Shown: positions 32,042-40,210, counted from the stretch's first letter. The stretch is DNA of 43,440 nucleotides from Prevotellaceae bacterium UBA711 (GCA_002297545.1 DBLZ01000109.1:17594-61033), one strand, 5' to 3'. Numbers and translations are program-made. Notes: generated by a model not told the origin, from the letters alone.

Positions 32042-32989
32042 TCACATGTCTACCACCTTCTTGTCCTGTTTTGTATTTGCCTTCTTTGGCAGGATGTCGA
32101 AGGCGACTGTCAGCCCCATGGAGAACTGCTGGTAAGGGTAATCCTTGAGGCCTTTCTGATATTCGAGGTAGGGAGTATAGCGGCCGAATCTTGCATTAAC
32201 GGCTGTTTTAGTGACCATGGGGCAGTCGCCGTCGTGCTCCCAACCGGCATAGCCCCGCAGGTCCTGCGACACGGTGATGTGCTCGAAGCGCGCTGTCAGT
32301 TTCACGGCATACATAGTGGCATCGTTTTGCCTGCCGTTGCCGGTCTGCCAGCACAGGAAACCGCCGCTGGCCGCTATGCGCAGGCTCCGGAGCATGCCTT
32401 TATCAAGGAAAAACTCCTTGCCCATGGCGGCATCGAAGAAATATCCTGCACAGTCGTAGTTGCGTGCCGCTTTCATGTCTTTTTCAGCAGCTGTTCTGAG
32501 GCATGCCCTGACCGTTATGGCCGGACGGTATTTCCCCTCGCGCCATAGCAGTATGTCCGTGCTGAGGAAGACCGTGCCTGTGGTCCATCCGCGCCGTGGT
32601 GTGTCGGGGGTGATGGGAGCATGTCGTATCCATGACTCTGAAAGGCTGTAACGTTCCACCACGGGCATCCAGGCCACCAGGTTGACCCTGGAGGAGAACA
32701 GGGGAATGCGCAGGGTGGCCATCAGGCTGCCCGTGTGGTCGCCATAGTCACCCATGAAGTAGTCTCCGCGCAGCGAAAGTTGCAGATTTCCGCTTACGGC
32801 ATCGTCCGACATCTCCGGCACGGGAAAGGCGTTGGGACCAAAGTATGCCGGAGCTATGTGCGTCTTTTGGTTGCGGTCCGGCATGGCGATGGTGGTCTGT
32901 GCGGACAGGGCTGAGGTACTGAACAATGCAAGGAGAACGGCTCCCCCGGAGAGAGCAGTGCGCAGACGTGTAAAAGACTGAAAATGCAT
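32042..32989 (-). CDS. Hypothetical outer-membrane beta-barrel protein
   Basis: I do not recognise a specific family. The 315-residue product has a signal peptide (ALSGGAVLLALFSTSALSAQ). It then has alternating amphipathic strands of barrel type: GNLQLSLRGDYFMGDYGDHTGSLMATLRIPLF, MYAVKLTARFEHITVSQDLRGYAGW and QFSMGLTVAFDILPK. Such proteins are usually annotated as conserved hypothetical in Bacteroidota. The 3' tail (KKANTKQDKKVVDM) is charged. No promoter is visible; a hairpin with a T-rich tail ends 34 bp upstream, so transcription may depend on read-through. Confidence 0.7.
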   Translation of the reverse strand: MHFQSFTRLRTALSGGAVLLALFSTSALSAQTTIAMPDRNQKTHIAPAYFGPNAFPVPEMSDDAVSGNLQLSLRGDYFMGDYGDHTGSLMATLRIPLFSSRVNLVAWMPVVERYSLSESWIRHAPITPDTPRRGWTTGTVFLSTDILLWREGKYRPAITVRACLRTAAEKDMKAARNYDCAGYFFDAAMGKEFFLDKGMLRSLRIAASGGFLCWQTGNGRQNDATMYAVKLTARFEHITVSQDLRGYAGWEHDGDCPMVTKTAVNARFGRYTPYLEYQKGLKDYPYQQFSMGLTVAFDILPKKANTKQDKKVVDM

Positions 32990-33022
32990 GACTAACTATG
33001 ATTGGAGTAGATGGAAAAAGAA

Positions 33023-33059
33023 GCGCGAGTTCCGGGAGAGACAGTTCCAGAACTCGCGC
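33023..33059 (-). terminator. Hairpin terminator after the small exported-peptide locus
   Basis: GCGCGAGTTC and GAACTCGCGC form a 10-bp perfect stem. On the minus strand it is followed by TTCTTTTTCC. A second dyad, CCGGGTAC with GTACCCGG (33063-33070 and 33086-33093), lies just before it. Confidence 0.7.
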
Positions 33060-33105
33060 ATGCCGGGTACGGGCCTGGATGACATGTACCCGGGGTATAG
33101 GCACC

Positions 33106-33183
33106 TTAATCTGCTATCTGACGGTGTGTCAGTTGGCCGGAGAAGTTGAATGAGAAGTCATAGCTCTGGTTGCCGTCACTCAT
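33106..33183 (-). CDS. 25-codon frame, possible displaced C-terminus
   Basis: ATG at 33183 opens MSDGNQSYDFSFNFSGQLTHRQIAD and stops at 33106. It follows the 75-residue exported protein by 6 bp and reads like the end of a secreted beta-rich protein. With its neighbour it may be what remains of one longer gene after an internal deletion or frameshift. Confidence 0.35.
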   Translation of the reverse strand: MSDGNQSYDFSFNFSGQLTHRQIAD

Positions 33184-33189
33184 TTTGAC

Positions 33190-33417
33190 TCATACGGCGG
33201 ATATCTTGTCTGGGAACTTATTGGACAGGACGTTATAGGAATAAAATTCCATCATCACCACGTTTTCTTCGCCTCCCTCGCTGTCCTCGAAGCCCATGTG
33301 CCAGAAGCCGTAGGGGACCTTGAATGTCTTGTTGCCTAACTTGGCTGAGTTAGTGCCTACGCAGAAACTGAGACACACGGTTGCCAGGATGCTGCCAATC
33401 ATTCTGAATGTCTTCAT
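33190..33417 (-). CDS. Small exported protein (75 aa), possibly truncated
   Basis: MKTFRMIGSILATVCLSFCVGTNSA is a good signal peptide. The mature part (KLGNKTFKVPYGFWHMGFEDSEGGEENVVMMEFYSYNVLSNKFPDKISAV) has beta-rich, acidic text and no family I recognise. The next frame, 6 bp on, looks like a matching C-terminus, so the gene may be an internally deleted form of a longer one. It lies 73 nt downstream of the structured RNA's T-run on the same strand, so that RNA could be its leader. Confidence 0.6.
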   Translation of the reverse strand: MKTFRMIGSILATVCLSFCVGTNSAKLGNKTFKVPYGFWHMGFEDSEGGEENVVMMEFYSYNVLSNKFPDKISAV

Positions 33418-33490
33418 TTTGATGTGAATTTAGCGTGCCTGGCAGTCTCCTTTTTTCGGCTGTAAATGATAATGTTAAATATGTGAACCA

Positions 33491-33886
33491 CAACAAAAAA
33501 GCGTGGAGACCGTACCCGTTGCTCGCTCCACCACTGAGGCCCTAGGAATTGCCCAATTCGTCAGAACGAGCAACTAAGACCCCACGCCGATATAAAGCCG
33601 TTAGAGCGTACGCAACACATCATCTCCACCTCGGCGCACAGACTCAAGTGGAGCCTACGCACCGGTATATGCGGCAGAGATGGGGTGGAGTACAGTCTGT
33701 CCATACTTCATACCCATGGGCATCTATCGTTGCATCTGTTCCTTGACGAATCTTAGAGTTTCCTAGGCTTTCAGTGGTCAAGAACAAAGCGTCAGATAAA
33801 CGCCTTTTCCATATATGGTGTCCCCATCGGCAGCCTGGCGTTCCAGGTCTGCTTCCCTCGATACATACGTATCATCGGCGTAGGGA
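33491..33886 (-). ncRNA. Large structured RNA (about 395 nt), family not recognised
   Basis: No protein frame; promoter at 33892-33899 and a terminator-like end (stem followed by TTTTTTGTTG at 33500-33491). Long-range and local pairing is dense. P1: 33874-33885 with 33580-33591 (12 bp, one G-U). Others: 33518-33525 with 33567-33574 (GTTGCTCG/CGAGCAAC, 8 bp), GAATTG/CAATTC (33545-33558), CTCCAC/GTGGAG near 33627-33652, and GTTCTTGAC/GTCAAGGAAC near 33740-33785. The terminal stem GCGTGG/CCACGC (33582-33587 with 33501-33506) overlaps P1, so the two are mutually exclusive; a second end hairpin (33503-33508 with 33526-33531) is also possible. I find no RNase P, tmRNA, 6S or SRP signature. Confidence 0.7.
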
Positions 33887-33891
33887 CGATG

Positions 33892-33899
33892 CAAAGGTA
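33892..33899 (-). promoter_or_regulatory. -7 promoter element for the structured RNA
   Basis: TACCTTTG on the minus strand, exact TAnnTTTG, just upstream of the first pairing strand. The region 33900-34038 holds otherwise only AT-rich sequence and a small dyad (GTATGC/GCATAC, 34021-34038) before the next ATG. Confidence 0.65.
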
Positions 33900-34038
33900 C
33901 GAATAAAGTTCTAATAATATAATGTAAGGCTCCACTATTTTACCTTAACCACGAATTTTATATCATTTTGCTGCACGCGACATCTGATGTTGCCCTATAT
34001 AGATAATAGGTATCGCTACCGTATGCAACATAGCATAC

Positions 34039-34257
34039 ATGATGTGTCGCATGTGCATGAAGGATGGTAGGAGACGGCAGTATATGCCGATGGTGTCAGT
34101 GCTTCAAATCGTTTGTGGTATAGTCCTGTCTTTTCTGTATGCGGGCATGGTATTGCTGTTCATGGTAGTAGATGCAAAAGTAATGTTGCCGGAGCCGGTA
34201 ATGGCGGATGGGTCGAACTGTGTTTTTCTGTTTGCGCCACAATGCGTGTCAACGTAA
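34039..34257 (+). CDS. Small predicted membrane protein
   Basis: 72 codons from 34039, or 57 from the Met at 34084 (MPMVSVLQ). It has one clear hydrophobic helix (LQIVCGIVLSFLYAGMVLLFMVV) and Arg/Lys before it (DGRRRQY), which fits a single-pass inner-membrane protein. I do not recognise the family. A strong hairpin follows the stop within 3 bp, which supports it being a transcribed gene. No clear promoter was found; a near-match lies around 33958-33970. Confidence 0.55.
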   Translation: MMCRMCMKDGRRRQYMPMVSVLQIVCGIVLSFLYAGMVLLFMVVDAKVMLPEPVMADGSNCVFLFAPQCVST

Positions 34258-34259
34258 AA

Positions 34260-34295
34260 TGCCCTTAATGGACTGATAACTATCCATTAAGGGCA
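34260..34295. terminator. Bidirectional hairpin terminator
   Basis: TGCCCTTAATGGA and TCCATTAAGGGCA form a perfect 13-bp stem with a 10-nt loop, between the small membrane-protein gene and the convergent deoC. T-runs are poor. Confidence 0.75.
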
Positions 34296-34429
34296 CAATC
34301 TGCTTCGTGAGAATAGCTCAAACGCCGCCTTCCGACCGTCTGCACGTGAATTTTCAATTCTCAGAGGGGTGAAATGCAGCCTTTGGAAGTGAGGGTAGGG
34401 GAGGAGCTGAAGGGGAGTAGGCAGATGGT

Positions 34430-35317
34430 TTAGTAGAAGTGCACCTCTTCGTCGACAACTTCGCTGAGGAGCATATTGGCCAAGCGGCTGGTGCCGAGGC
34501 GCAGGTATTGGTTGGTGAGCCACTCTTTACCCAAAATCTCCTTGACGATGGTGTAGTAGATCAAGGCATCGTGTACGGTGTTCAGGCCGCCGGCAGGTTT
34601 GAAGCCGATGCGGATGCCGGTCTTGTCGTAGTATTCCTTGATGGCCTGACACATAACGTATGCGGCTTCTGGTGTGGCAGCCGGCTTCTCCTTGCCCGTA
34701 CTGGTCTTGATGTAGTCGGCGCCGGCATACATGGCCAGGAGGCTTGCCGTCTTGATGTCGGCCGCAGAGGGTAGGAGGCCGGTCTCCAGGATTACCTTCA
34801 GCTTGTGTTCGCCGCAAACGGCTTTCATTTCGCTGATTTCATCGCACACGGTCTCATAGTCGCCGCTGAGGAACTTGCCCACGCTCATGACCATGTCTAT
34901 CTCGGTGGCACCGTCCTTGATGGCTAAAGCTGTCTCGGCGACTTTCACTTCGAGAAGTGCTTGGGAACTGGGGAAGGAACCGCTGACGCAGGCCACTTCC
35001 ACTCCTTCTATCTCCAGACTTTGGCTTACGATCTGTGCAAAACACGGGTACACACAGATGGTGGCGACATGGGGGAGTTCGGGATAAGCATCCTCAAATG
35101 CATTGACACGTTCTGTGAACTTCAGCACGCTTTCATCGCTGTCTGTGGTCTTGAGAGTAGTTAGCTCCACGCTGCCCATGAGGAACTTCTTCACCTCCTT
35201 GGTGTCGTTCTCAGGCACTTTCTCGTCGATGATTTTCTTTACGGCACGGGTAACGTCCTCGTCCTTGATGTTGGTGTTGTACTGTGACAACATGGTGTCG
35301 TACTTACTTGCTTCCAT
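34430..35317 (-). CDS. deoC: Deoxyribose-phosphate aldolase
   Basis: Cleaves 2-deoxyribose 5-phosphate to glyceraldehyde 3-phosphate and acetaldehyde in deoxynucleoside catabolism. The 295-residue protein is of the longer DeoC type. Active-site text is present: the Schiff-base lysine in ADYIKTSTGK, the second lysine in IGFKPAGGL, the Asp in EIDMVMSVGKFLSG, and the conserved VCVYP-type strand as ICVYPCFAQ. The start MEASKYDTML at 35317 is preferred over an upstream Met at 35368, which would add a poor extension. It lies 115 bp after uvrC on the same strand and ends before a bidirectional terminator. No clear promoter was found. Confidence 0.95.
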   Translation of the reverse strand: MEASKYDTMLSQYNTNIKDEDVTRAVKKIIDEKVPENDTKEVKKFLMGSVELTTLKTTDSDESVLKFTERVNAFEDAYPELPHVATICVYPCFAQIVSQSLEIEGVEVACVSGSFPSSQALLEVKVAETALAIKDGATEIDMVMSVGKFLSGDYETVCDEISEMKAVCGEHKLKVILETGLLPSAADIKTASLLAMYAGADYIKTSTGKEKPAATPEAAYVMCQAIKEYYDKTGIRIGFKPAGGLNTVHDALIYYTIVKEILGKEWLTNQYLRLGTSRLANMLLSEVVDEEVHFY

Positions 35318-35431
35318 ATTATATTTTATGTTGGTGTGTTGTATTCTTGGGCACATGTGCGGGCTCATGTCGTATAAGGCGTGCCGTCATGTGCTTATGT
35401 CTGTATGTGTATAACGTTGATATATAAAGTA

Positions 35432-37282
35432 TTATTGCGTATTGCTGATGTTTTGCTTGCTCTCCTCTGAATGGTGCAGATATTGATAGAGTGAATTGCC
35501 ACGGGCTTCGCCTATACACCGGACCAGTTCTTCGGCAGAGGCTTTGCGGATGCGTGTCATGCTGTGGAAGTGCTTCAACAGCGTATCCCTGCTCTTTGCT
35601 CCGATGCCAGGTATGGTATCCAACTCGCTGGCTATCTGACGTTTGCTACGCTTGTCGCGATGGAAAGTTATGGCAAAGCGGTGAACCTCATCTTGTAATC
35701 GTGTGAGCATGTGGAAGACGGCGCTATCCAGACGTAACCCTATTGTGCGTGGCGGGAAACCAAACAACAGTTCGTTGGTACGGTGTTTGTCGTCTTTTGC
35801 AAGGCCGGCAATGGGAATGTTCAAGTGCAGTGTGTCCTCTATCACCTCGCGAACCACCTCCATTTGTCCCTTTCCACCGTCGGTGACGATGAGGTCGGGT
35901 AGGGGAGTGTTCTCCTCTATCATGCGGCTGTAGCGACGTAAGACCACCTCTTTCATGGATGCATAGTCATCTGGTCCCTGCACTGTCTTGATGTTGTATT
36001 TGCGATACTCCTGTTTGCTTGGCTTGGCTTTGCGGAAGACAACGCATCCGGCCACGGCGTCTTCACCACTGATGTTACTGTTGTCAAAGCACTCGATGTG
36101 CATGGGAAGTGTCTCCATGCCCAATGCTTCCTGCAATTCCTTAAGGCATCGTACCTGCTTTTGCTCCGGATTAAGCTTGTCCTTTTGGCTCAGCCTGTCT
36201 TTCTTGTACTGGATGGTGTTCAGCTTGGAGAGTGACAGCAGCTTCTTCTTGTCCCCGCGTTGCGGTACGGTGAAAACCACATTTTCCAATGATAGTTCCA
36301 CGTGGAACGGTACTATTATCTCTCGGCTGGTACTGCCGTAGCGTGACCGCATTTCGCCTATGCCTGCTATAAGAAGCTCCTCCTCTGTCTCGTTGAGACG
36401 TTTGGCATACTCGAAGGTGAATGCTTGATTTATACAGCCGTTAACGACATGCAGGTAGTTGATATAGGCGCACGTTTCATCGTTTTCTATATTGAAGACG
36501 TCTATATTGTGCAGTGTATTGCTTACAACCTCGCTCTTGCTGCGGTAGTTGTCCAGGAGCAAGTATTTTTTCTTGATGACCTCGGCTTCCTCAAAGCGCA
36601 TTTCATCGGCCATCTGTTGCATTTCTGCCAGCATCTTGCGTTCTATCTCTGCTGTATTGCCTTTTAGGATCTCGCGTGCTTCGTTGATATAGCCGAGGTA
36701 TTCTGCGCGGCTTTGCAGGTTACAGCATGGTCCCTTGCAGTTCTTTATGTAGTACTCCAGGCACAGCTTGTGCTTGCCTGCACTTATGCTTTCCGCATTG
36801 ATTTTATCGCGGCAACGGCGCAAGGGATAGAGGTTCTTGATTAACTCCAGTAATGCTTGCAGGGTAGGGATGTGACTGTATGGACCAAAGTACATGCCTG
36901 CCCGTTTATCTATTTTGCGTGTGTAGACGATGCGTGGAAGGTATTCGTTGGTGATGCAGATGCTCGGGTAAGTCTTGCCGTCTTTCAGTAGTATGTTGTA
37001 TCGCGGGTTCCATTGCTTGATGAGGTTGTTCTCGAGAAGCAGGGCATCCTCTTCAGTATTCACCACAATGTATTTTATGTCACATATCTTGGAGACAAGG
37101 ATGGCGGTCTTGAAGTTGTCGTGATCGCGGTTGAAATAGCTGCTGACACGTCGTTTCAGGTTTTTTGCCTTGCCGACATATATGATTACACCGTCTTTGT
37201 CCAGGTATTGGTAACAACCGGGACATTCGGGCAGGCTGCCTACAATGGCCTTCAGATGTGCGTTTACTTCTTCCTTCTTCAC
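35432..37282 (-). CDS. uvrC: Excinuclease ABC subunit C
   Basis: Makes the dual incision in nucleotide excision repair. The 616-residue protein has the GIY-YIG nuclease at the N-terminus (GCYQYLDKDGVIIYVGKAKNLKRRVSSYF), a UvrB-binding UVR motif (MLAEMQQMADEMRFEEAEVIKKKYL, near 207-232), and the C-terminal RNase H-like nuclease (HIECFDNSNISGEDAVAGCVVF, then DLIVTDGGKGQMEVV). It ends in a helix-hairpin-helix pair (LDTIPGIGAKSRDTLLKHFHS). All domains are intact and of normal length. It is downstream of apt on the same strand but separated by 360 bp with a long inverted repeat, so probably transcribed separately. Confidence 0.97.
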   Translation of the reverse strand: MKKEEVNAHLKAIVGSLPECPGCYQYLDKDGVIIYVGKAKNLKRRVSSYFNRDHDNFKTAILVSKICDIKYIVVNTEEDALLLENNLIKQWNPRYNILLKDGKTYPSICITNEYLPRIVYTRKIDKRAGMYFGPYSHIPTLQALLELIKNLYPLRRCRDKINAESISAGKHKLCLEYYIKNCKGPCCNLQSRAEYLGYINEAREILKGNTAEIERKMLAEMQQMADEMRFEEAEVIKKKYLLLDNYRSKSEVVSNTLHNIDVFNIENDETCAYINYLHVVNGCINQAFTFEYAKRLNETEEELLIAGIGEMRSRYGSTSREIIVPFHVELSLENVVFTVPQRGDKKKLLSLSKLNTIQYKKDRLSQKDKLNPEQKQVRCLKELQEALGMETLPMHIECFDNSNISGEDAVAGCVVFRKAKPSKQEYRKYNIKTVQGPDDYASMKEVVLRRYSRMIEENTPLPDLIVTDGGKGQMEVVREVIEDTLHLNIPIAGLAKDDKHRTNELLFGFPPRTIGLRLDSAVFHMLTRLQDEVHRFAITFHRDKRSKRQIASELDTIPGIGAKSRDTLLKHFHSMTRIRKASAEELVRCIGEARGNSLYQYLHHSEESKQNISNTQ

Positions 37283-37642
37283 GATGTAATATATTATGTA
37301 ATGTAGTTTGGTCTTGTGTCGGCTGTGGGTGTGTATATCTGGCGTAGTGTTTGCCGGATTAGTGTGAGAGCGGGCCAGTAGTATGATACATTCATCGGCG
37401 AGTGTATGTGCTTTGCTTCTTCTGCTTTCATTGGAGTTTTTTGACCTCGACAGAGGTTCGTTCGAGACTCCAGTAGGAACGGGGTCGCGACTCTATTAGT
37501 GTCTCGCCCCCGTTCCTACTAATGTCTGAAATGTCCTCTCGGGTTATGGTGTTTGCGGTTGTGTTTGAGGGGTGACCTGAAGGCCGGTGTCTGTTGCCTG
37601 ATGTACCATAGGCGAGTGGTTCGTCGGACCTGGACACTTCTG
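37283..37642. other. 360-bp gap between apt and uvrC
   Basis: No convincing gene. It contains the 13-bp inverted repeat described separately and, beside it (37442-37459), a small dyad GACCTCGACAGAGGTT preceded by TTTTTT. A clear promoter for uvrC was not found here. Confidence 0.5.
37472..37520. repeat. Long inverted repeat between apt and uvrC
   Basis: AGTAGGAACGGGG (37472-37484) and its exact reverse complement (37508-37520) flank 23 bp. That loop holds a related partial copy (GCGACTCTATTAG against GAGACTCCAGTAG just outside the left arm). It may be the apt terminator or a protein-binding element; no T-run follows directly. Confidence 0.65.
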
Positions 37643-38173
37643 CTACACGGTCATCAGAGAGGTAATCTCCGTTTCGCGGTCGAAGACATCCCTGCCATGC
37701 AGACCTTCGATGGTCAGCTCTATGATGAAGTTGATGTAAATCTTGCGGGGATTGAACTTCTTCACCAGATCGTATGCAGCCTTCATACTGCCGCCGGTGG
37801 CCAGCAGATCATCGTGGAGAAGGACTATGTCTTCGGAGGTGATGGCATCGGATGTGATACAGATCTTGTCCGTTCCATATTCCTTGTTGTAGCTCTGTTC
37901 CACTACCTCGCCGGGTAGTTTCCCGGGTTTGCGGGCCATTACAAAGCCGGCATCCAGGCCACGTGCCAGTAGGGTGCCGAGCATGAATCCACGGCTTTCG
38001 AGGCCAACCACCTTGGTGATGCCTTTTCCCCTATATAGGTCCAGGGTCTCTTCCTCCATGATACGGAGGCATTCGGGATTGCGGAACAGGGTTGATACGT
38101 CCTGGAATTGTATGCCTTTGATGGGGAAGTCGAGGACGACACGCAGGTTTTTCTTCAGTGTTTCGTTGTTCAT
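37643..38173 (-). CDS. apt: Adenine phosphoribosyltransferase
   Basis: Salvages adenine to AMP with PRPP. The 176-residue protein has the PRPP loop VLLHDDLLATGGSMKAA, the N-terminal LDFPIKGIQFQDVSTLFRNPE and VVGLESRGFMLGTLLARGLDAGFVMARKPGKLPG. The start at 38173 (MNNETLKKNLRVVLDFP) gives the normal length; the open frame reaches to 38284 but would run through the parS site. It is probably the first gene after the parS site, with mnmG 125 bp upstream on the same strand. Confidence 0.95.
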   Translation of the reverse strand: MNNETLKKNLRVVLDFPIKGIQFQDVSTLFRNPECLRIMEEETLDLYRGKGITKVVGLESRGFMLGTLLARGLDAGFVMARKPGKLPGEVVEQSYNKEYGTDKICITSDAITSEDIVLLHDDLLATGGSMKAAYDLVKKFNPRKIYINFIIELTIEGLHGRDVFDRETEITSLMTV

Positions 38174-38207
38174 TGCCAGTTGTTTGTATTGTTTGGAATG
38201 TAGTATT

Positions 38208-38223
38208 TGTTTCACGTGAAACA
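38208..38223. promoter_or_regulatory. parS chromosome-partition site
   Basis: TGTTTCACGTGAAACA, a perfect 16-bp palindrome identical to the canonical ParB-binding parS sequence. It lies in the 124-bp gap between apt and mnmG (gidA). parS sites cluster around the replication origin, and gidA is origin-linked in many bacteria, so this part of the window is probably origin-proximal. parA and parB are not in the window. Confidence 0.9.
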
Positions 38224-38297
38224 TGATCGTTCGTCTCTTTCTCGGCGATTCTTGGGGAGTGGGGCTGTCGGACCATTCTGACAAGCCCGACGCGTTC

Positions 38298-40175
38298 TTA
38301 TCTGCCGAGCAGCACCAGCAGCACCTGTATGTCCGAGGGCGATACGCCAGGGATGCGGGATGCTTGTGCCAGTGTTTCGGGATCTATCTTTACGAGTTTC
38401 TGACGGGCTTCCGTAGAGAGGGATTGCAAAGAGGTGTAGTCGAAGCGCCCGCGAATCTTGATGTTCTCCAGGCGAAGCATCTTATCGGCCAGCTCACGTT
38501 CGCGCTGGATGTAGCCGTTGTACTTGATGAGGATTTCCGTGCATTCCACTATCTCCCGGCGTCGGTTGGGGATGGTGTCCAGAAATTGTCTTAGGGCGGA
38601 GATGTGTTCTGCCAGCCCGAGAATGGTTAGCTGGGGCCGCGTGATGAGGTCGATAAGCTTGCAACCCTTCTGCAGAGGTGTGCTACCCATTTGCTCCAGG
38701 GACTGGTTGATGTAGGTTGCTTTAACGGAGAAGTTGCGACAAAAGTCCGAGAGTCGTTCTATCCACATCTTTTTTTCCATCCAGTGCGCATAGCGTTCTT
38801 CCGTGGCAAGGCCTATATGGTAACTGCGTTCTGTCAGTCGGGCGTCGGCATCGTCCTGACGCAACAGTATGCGGTACTCGGCGCGGGAGGTGAACATGCG
38901 ATATGGCTCGTCCACACCTTTGGTTACCAGGTCGTCGATGAGTACACCGATGTAGGCCTCGTCGCGGTGCAGGATGAAGGGTTTCTTGCCTTGTAATTTA
39001 AGTGCGGCATTGATGCCGGCAATAAGTCCCTGCCCGGCAGCTTCCTCATAACCTGTAGTGCCGTTGACCTGCCCTGCCAGGAACAGGCCGGACACCATCT
39101 TGGACTCCAGGGAATGGTATAGTTGTGTGGGGTCGAAAAAGTCATATTCTATGGCATAGCCCGGACGATATACTTGCACGTCGCGGAAGCAGGGAATGCG
39201 CCGGAGCGCCTCCAGCTGCACGTCTATGGGCAGGGAAGAAGAGAAGCCATTCAGGTAGTACTCCTGTGTATCCACGCCTTCCGGTTCCAGAAAGAGCTGG
39301 TGCTGTTCCTTGTCGGCAAAGGTTACCAGTTTGGTCTCTATGCTTGGGCAGTAGCGGGGGCCTATGCTTTGGATCTGTCCGTTGTAGAGTGGCGAGTCCG
39401 GCAGGCCCTGGCGCAGACGTTCGTGCACTTCTGGGTTGGTGTAGGTGATCCAGCAGGGCAGTTGGGGTAGGGCACGAATCTCACCCATGAAGGAAAAATG
39501 TCTGATGCAGGTATCTCCAGGCTGCTCCATCATGTCCTCGAAATGCACCGACCGGCCGTCTATGCGTACCGGTGTTCCCGTCTTCATGCGTCCGCTGCGG
39601 ATGCCGTGGCGGGTAATGCTCTCGGTCAGTTCCTTTGATGCCGGTTCGGCGCATCGGCCTCCCTCCAGTTTTGTATGTCCTATGTGCATGAGCCCATTCA
39701 GGAATGTTCCTGCGGTTAGGATCACGCATCCGGCATGTATGGTGACGTCCATATAGGTGAGCACTCCGGTCACTCGCTTTGTGTCATTGTCCACGAGTAG
39801 CTCGCGTACCTGGTCCTGCCATATATTAAGGTTTTCGCAATTTTCCAGTATGTGCCTCCATTCGGCTATGAACTTTGCTCGGTCGCACTGTGCCCTTGGA
39901 CTCCACATGGCAGGCCCCTTGCTCTGATTGAGCATGCGGAATTGTATGGCTGTGCGGTCGGTGACTTCGCCTGTGTGTCCGCCCAAGGCATCGATCTCTC
40001 TGACTATCTGCCCTTTGGCTATGCCGCCGATGGCGGGATTGCACGACATCTGTGCAATTTTGTTCATGTCCATAGTCACCAGACACGTTCTGGCTCCCAG
40101 CCGTGCGCTGGCTGCCGCGGCCTCGCAGCCTGCATGCCCGGCACCGATGACCACTACATCGTAATTGAGTTCCAT
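38298..40175 (-). CDS. mnmG: tRNA uridine-34 carboxymethylaminomethyl synthase MnmG (GidA)
   Basis: FAD enzyme that, with MnmE, modifies the wobble uridine of tRNAs. The 625-residue protein starts MELNYDVVVIGAGHAGCEAAAASARLGARTCLVTMDMNKIAQMSCNPAIGG, which holds the FAD-binding GxGxxG and the conserved Cys region. It continues with GRSVHFEDMMEQPGDT and TSRAEYRILLRQDDADARLTE, and the C-terminal tRNA-binding helices (IKIRGRFDYTSLQSLSTEARQKLVKIDPETLAQASRIPGVSPSDIQVLLVLL). All regions are intact. Promoter at 40203-40210. Confidence 0.97.
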   Translation of the reverse strand: MELNYDVVVIGAGHAGCEAAAASARLGARTCLVTMDMNKIAQMSCNPAIGGIAKGQIVREIDALGGHTGEVTDRTAIQFRMLNQSKGPAMWSPRAQCDRAKFIAEWRHILENCENLNIWQDQVRELLVDNDTKRVTGVLTYMDVTIHAGCVILTAGTFLNGLMHIGHTKLEGGRCAEPASKELTESITRHGIRSGRMKTGTPVRIDGRSVHFEDMMEQPGDTCIRHFSFMGEIRALPQLPCWITYTNPEVHERLRQGLPDSPLYNGQIQSIGPRYCPSIETKLVTFADKEQHQLFLEPEGVDTQEYYLNGFSSSLPIDVQLEALRRIPCFRDVQVYRPGYAIEYDFFDPTQLYHSLESKMVSGLFLAGQVNGTTGYEEAAGQGLIAGINAALKLQGKKPFILHRDEAYIGVLIDDLVTKGVDEPYRMFTSRAEYRILLRQDDADARLTERSYHIGLATEERYAHWMEKKMWIERLSDFCRNFSVKATYINQSLEQMGSTPLQKGCKLIDLITRPQLTILGLAEHISALRQFLDTIPNRRREIVECTEILIKYNGYIQRERELADKMLRLENIKIRGRFDYTSLQSLSTEARQKLVKIDPETLAQASRIPGVSPSDIQVLLVLLGR

Positions 40176-40202
40176 CTATTATGTATCAAGGTAATCTGTT
40201 CG

Positions 40203-40210
40203 CAAAAGTA
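40203..40210 (-). promoter_or_regulatory. -7 promoter element for mnmG
   Basis: TACTTTTG on the minus strand fits TAnnTTTG, 27 bp upstream of the mnmG ATG. Confidence 0.55.

Noticed and set aside
31677..32135. 152-codon plus-strand frame between the remnant and the outer-membrane protein
   Set aside because: It overlaps a minus-strand frame with better protein character and runs through two operator-like palindromes; its text looks like a shadow.
33491..33886. Reading the structured RNA as RNase P RNA or tmRNA
   Set aside because: Its size fits, but the conserved GAGGAAAGTCC and ACAGAA segments of RNase P, and the tRNA-like ends and tag frame of tmRNA, are absent on both strands. One YALTA-like frame near 33600 has no stop nearby and is in the wrong place.
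37442..37475. tRNA-like sequence GAGGTTCGTTCGAGACTCC
   Set aside because: It resembles a T-arm by eye, but no cloverleaf or acceptor stem can be drawn around it.
38174..38284. Longer apt product starting at 38284
   Set aside because: The extra 37 codons would cover the parS palindrome and match no Apt N-terminus; the Met at 38173 gives the usual length.
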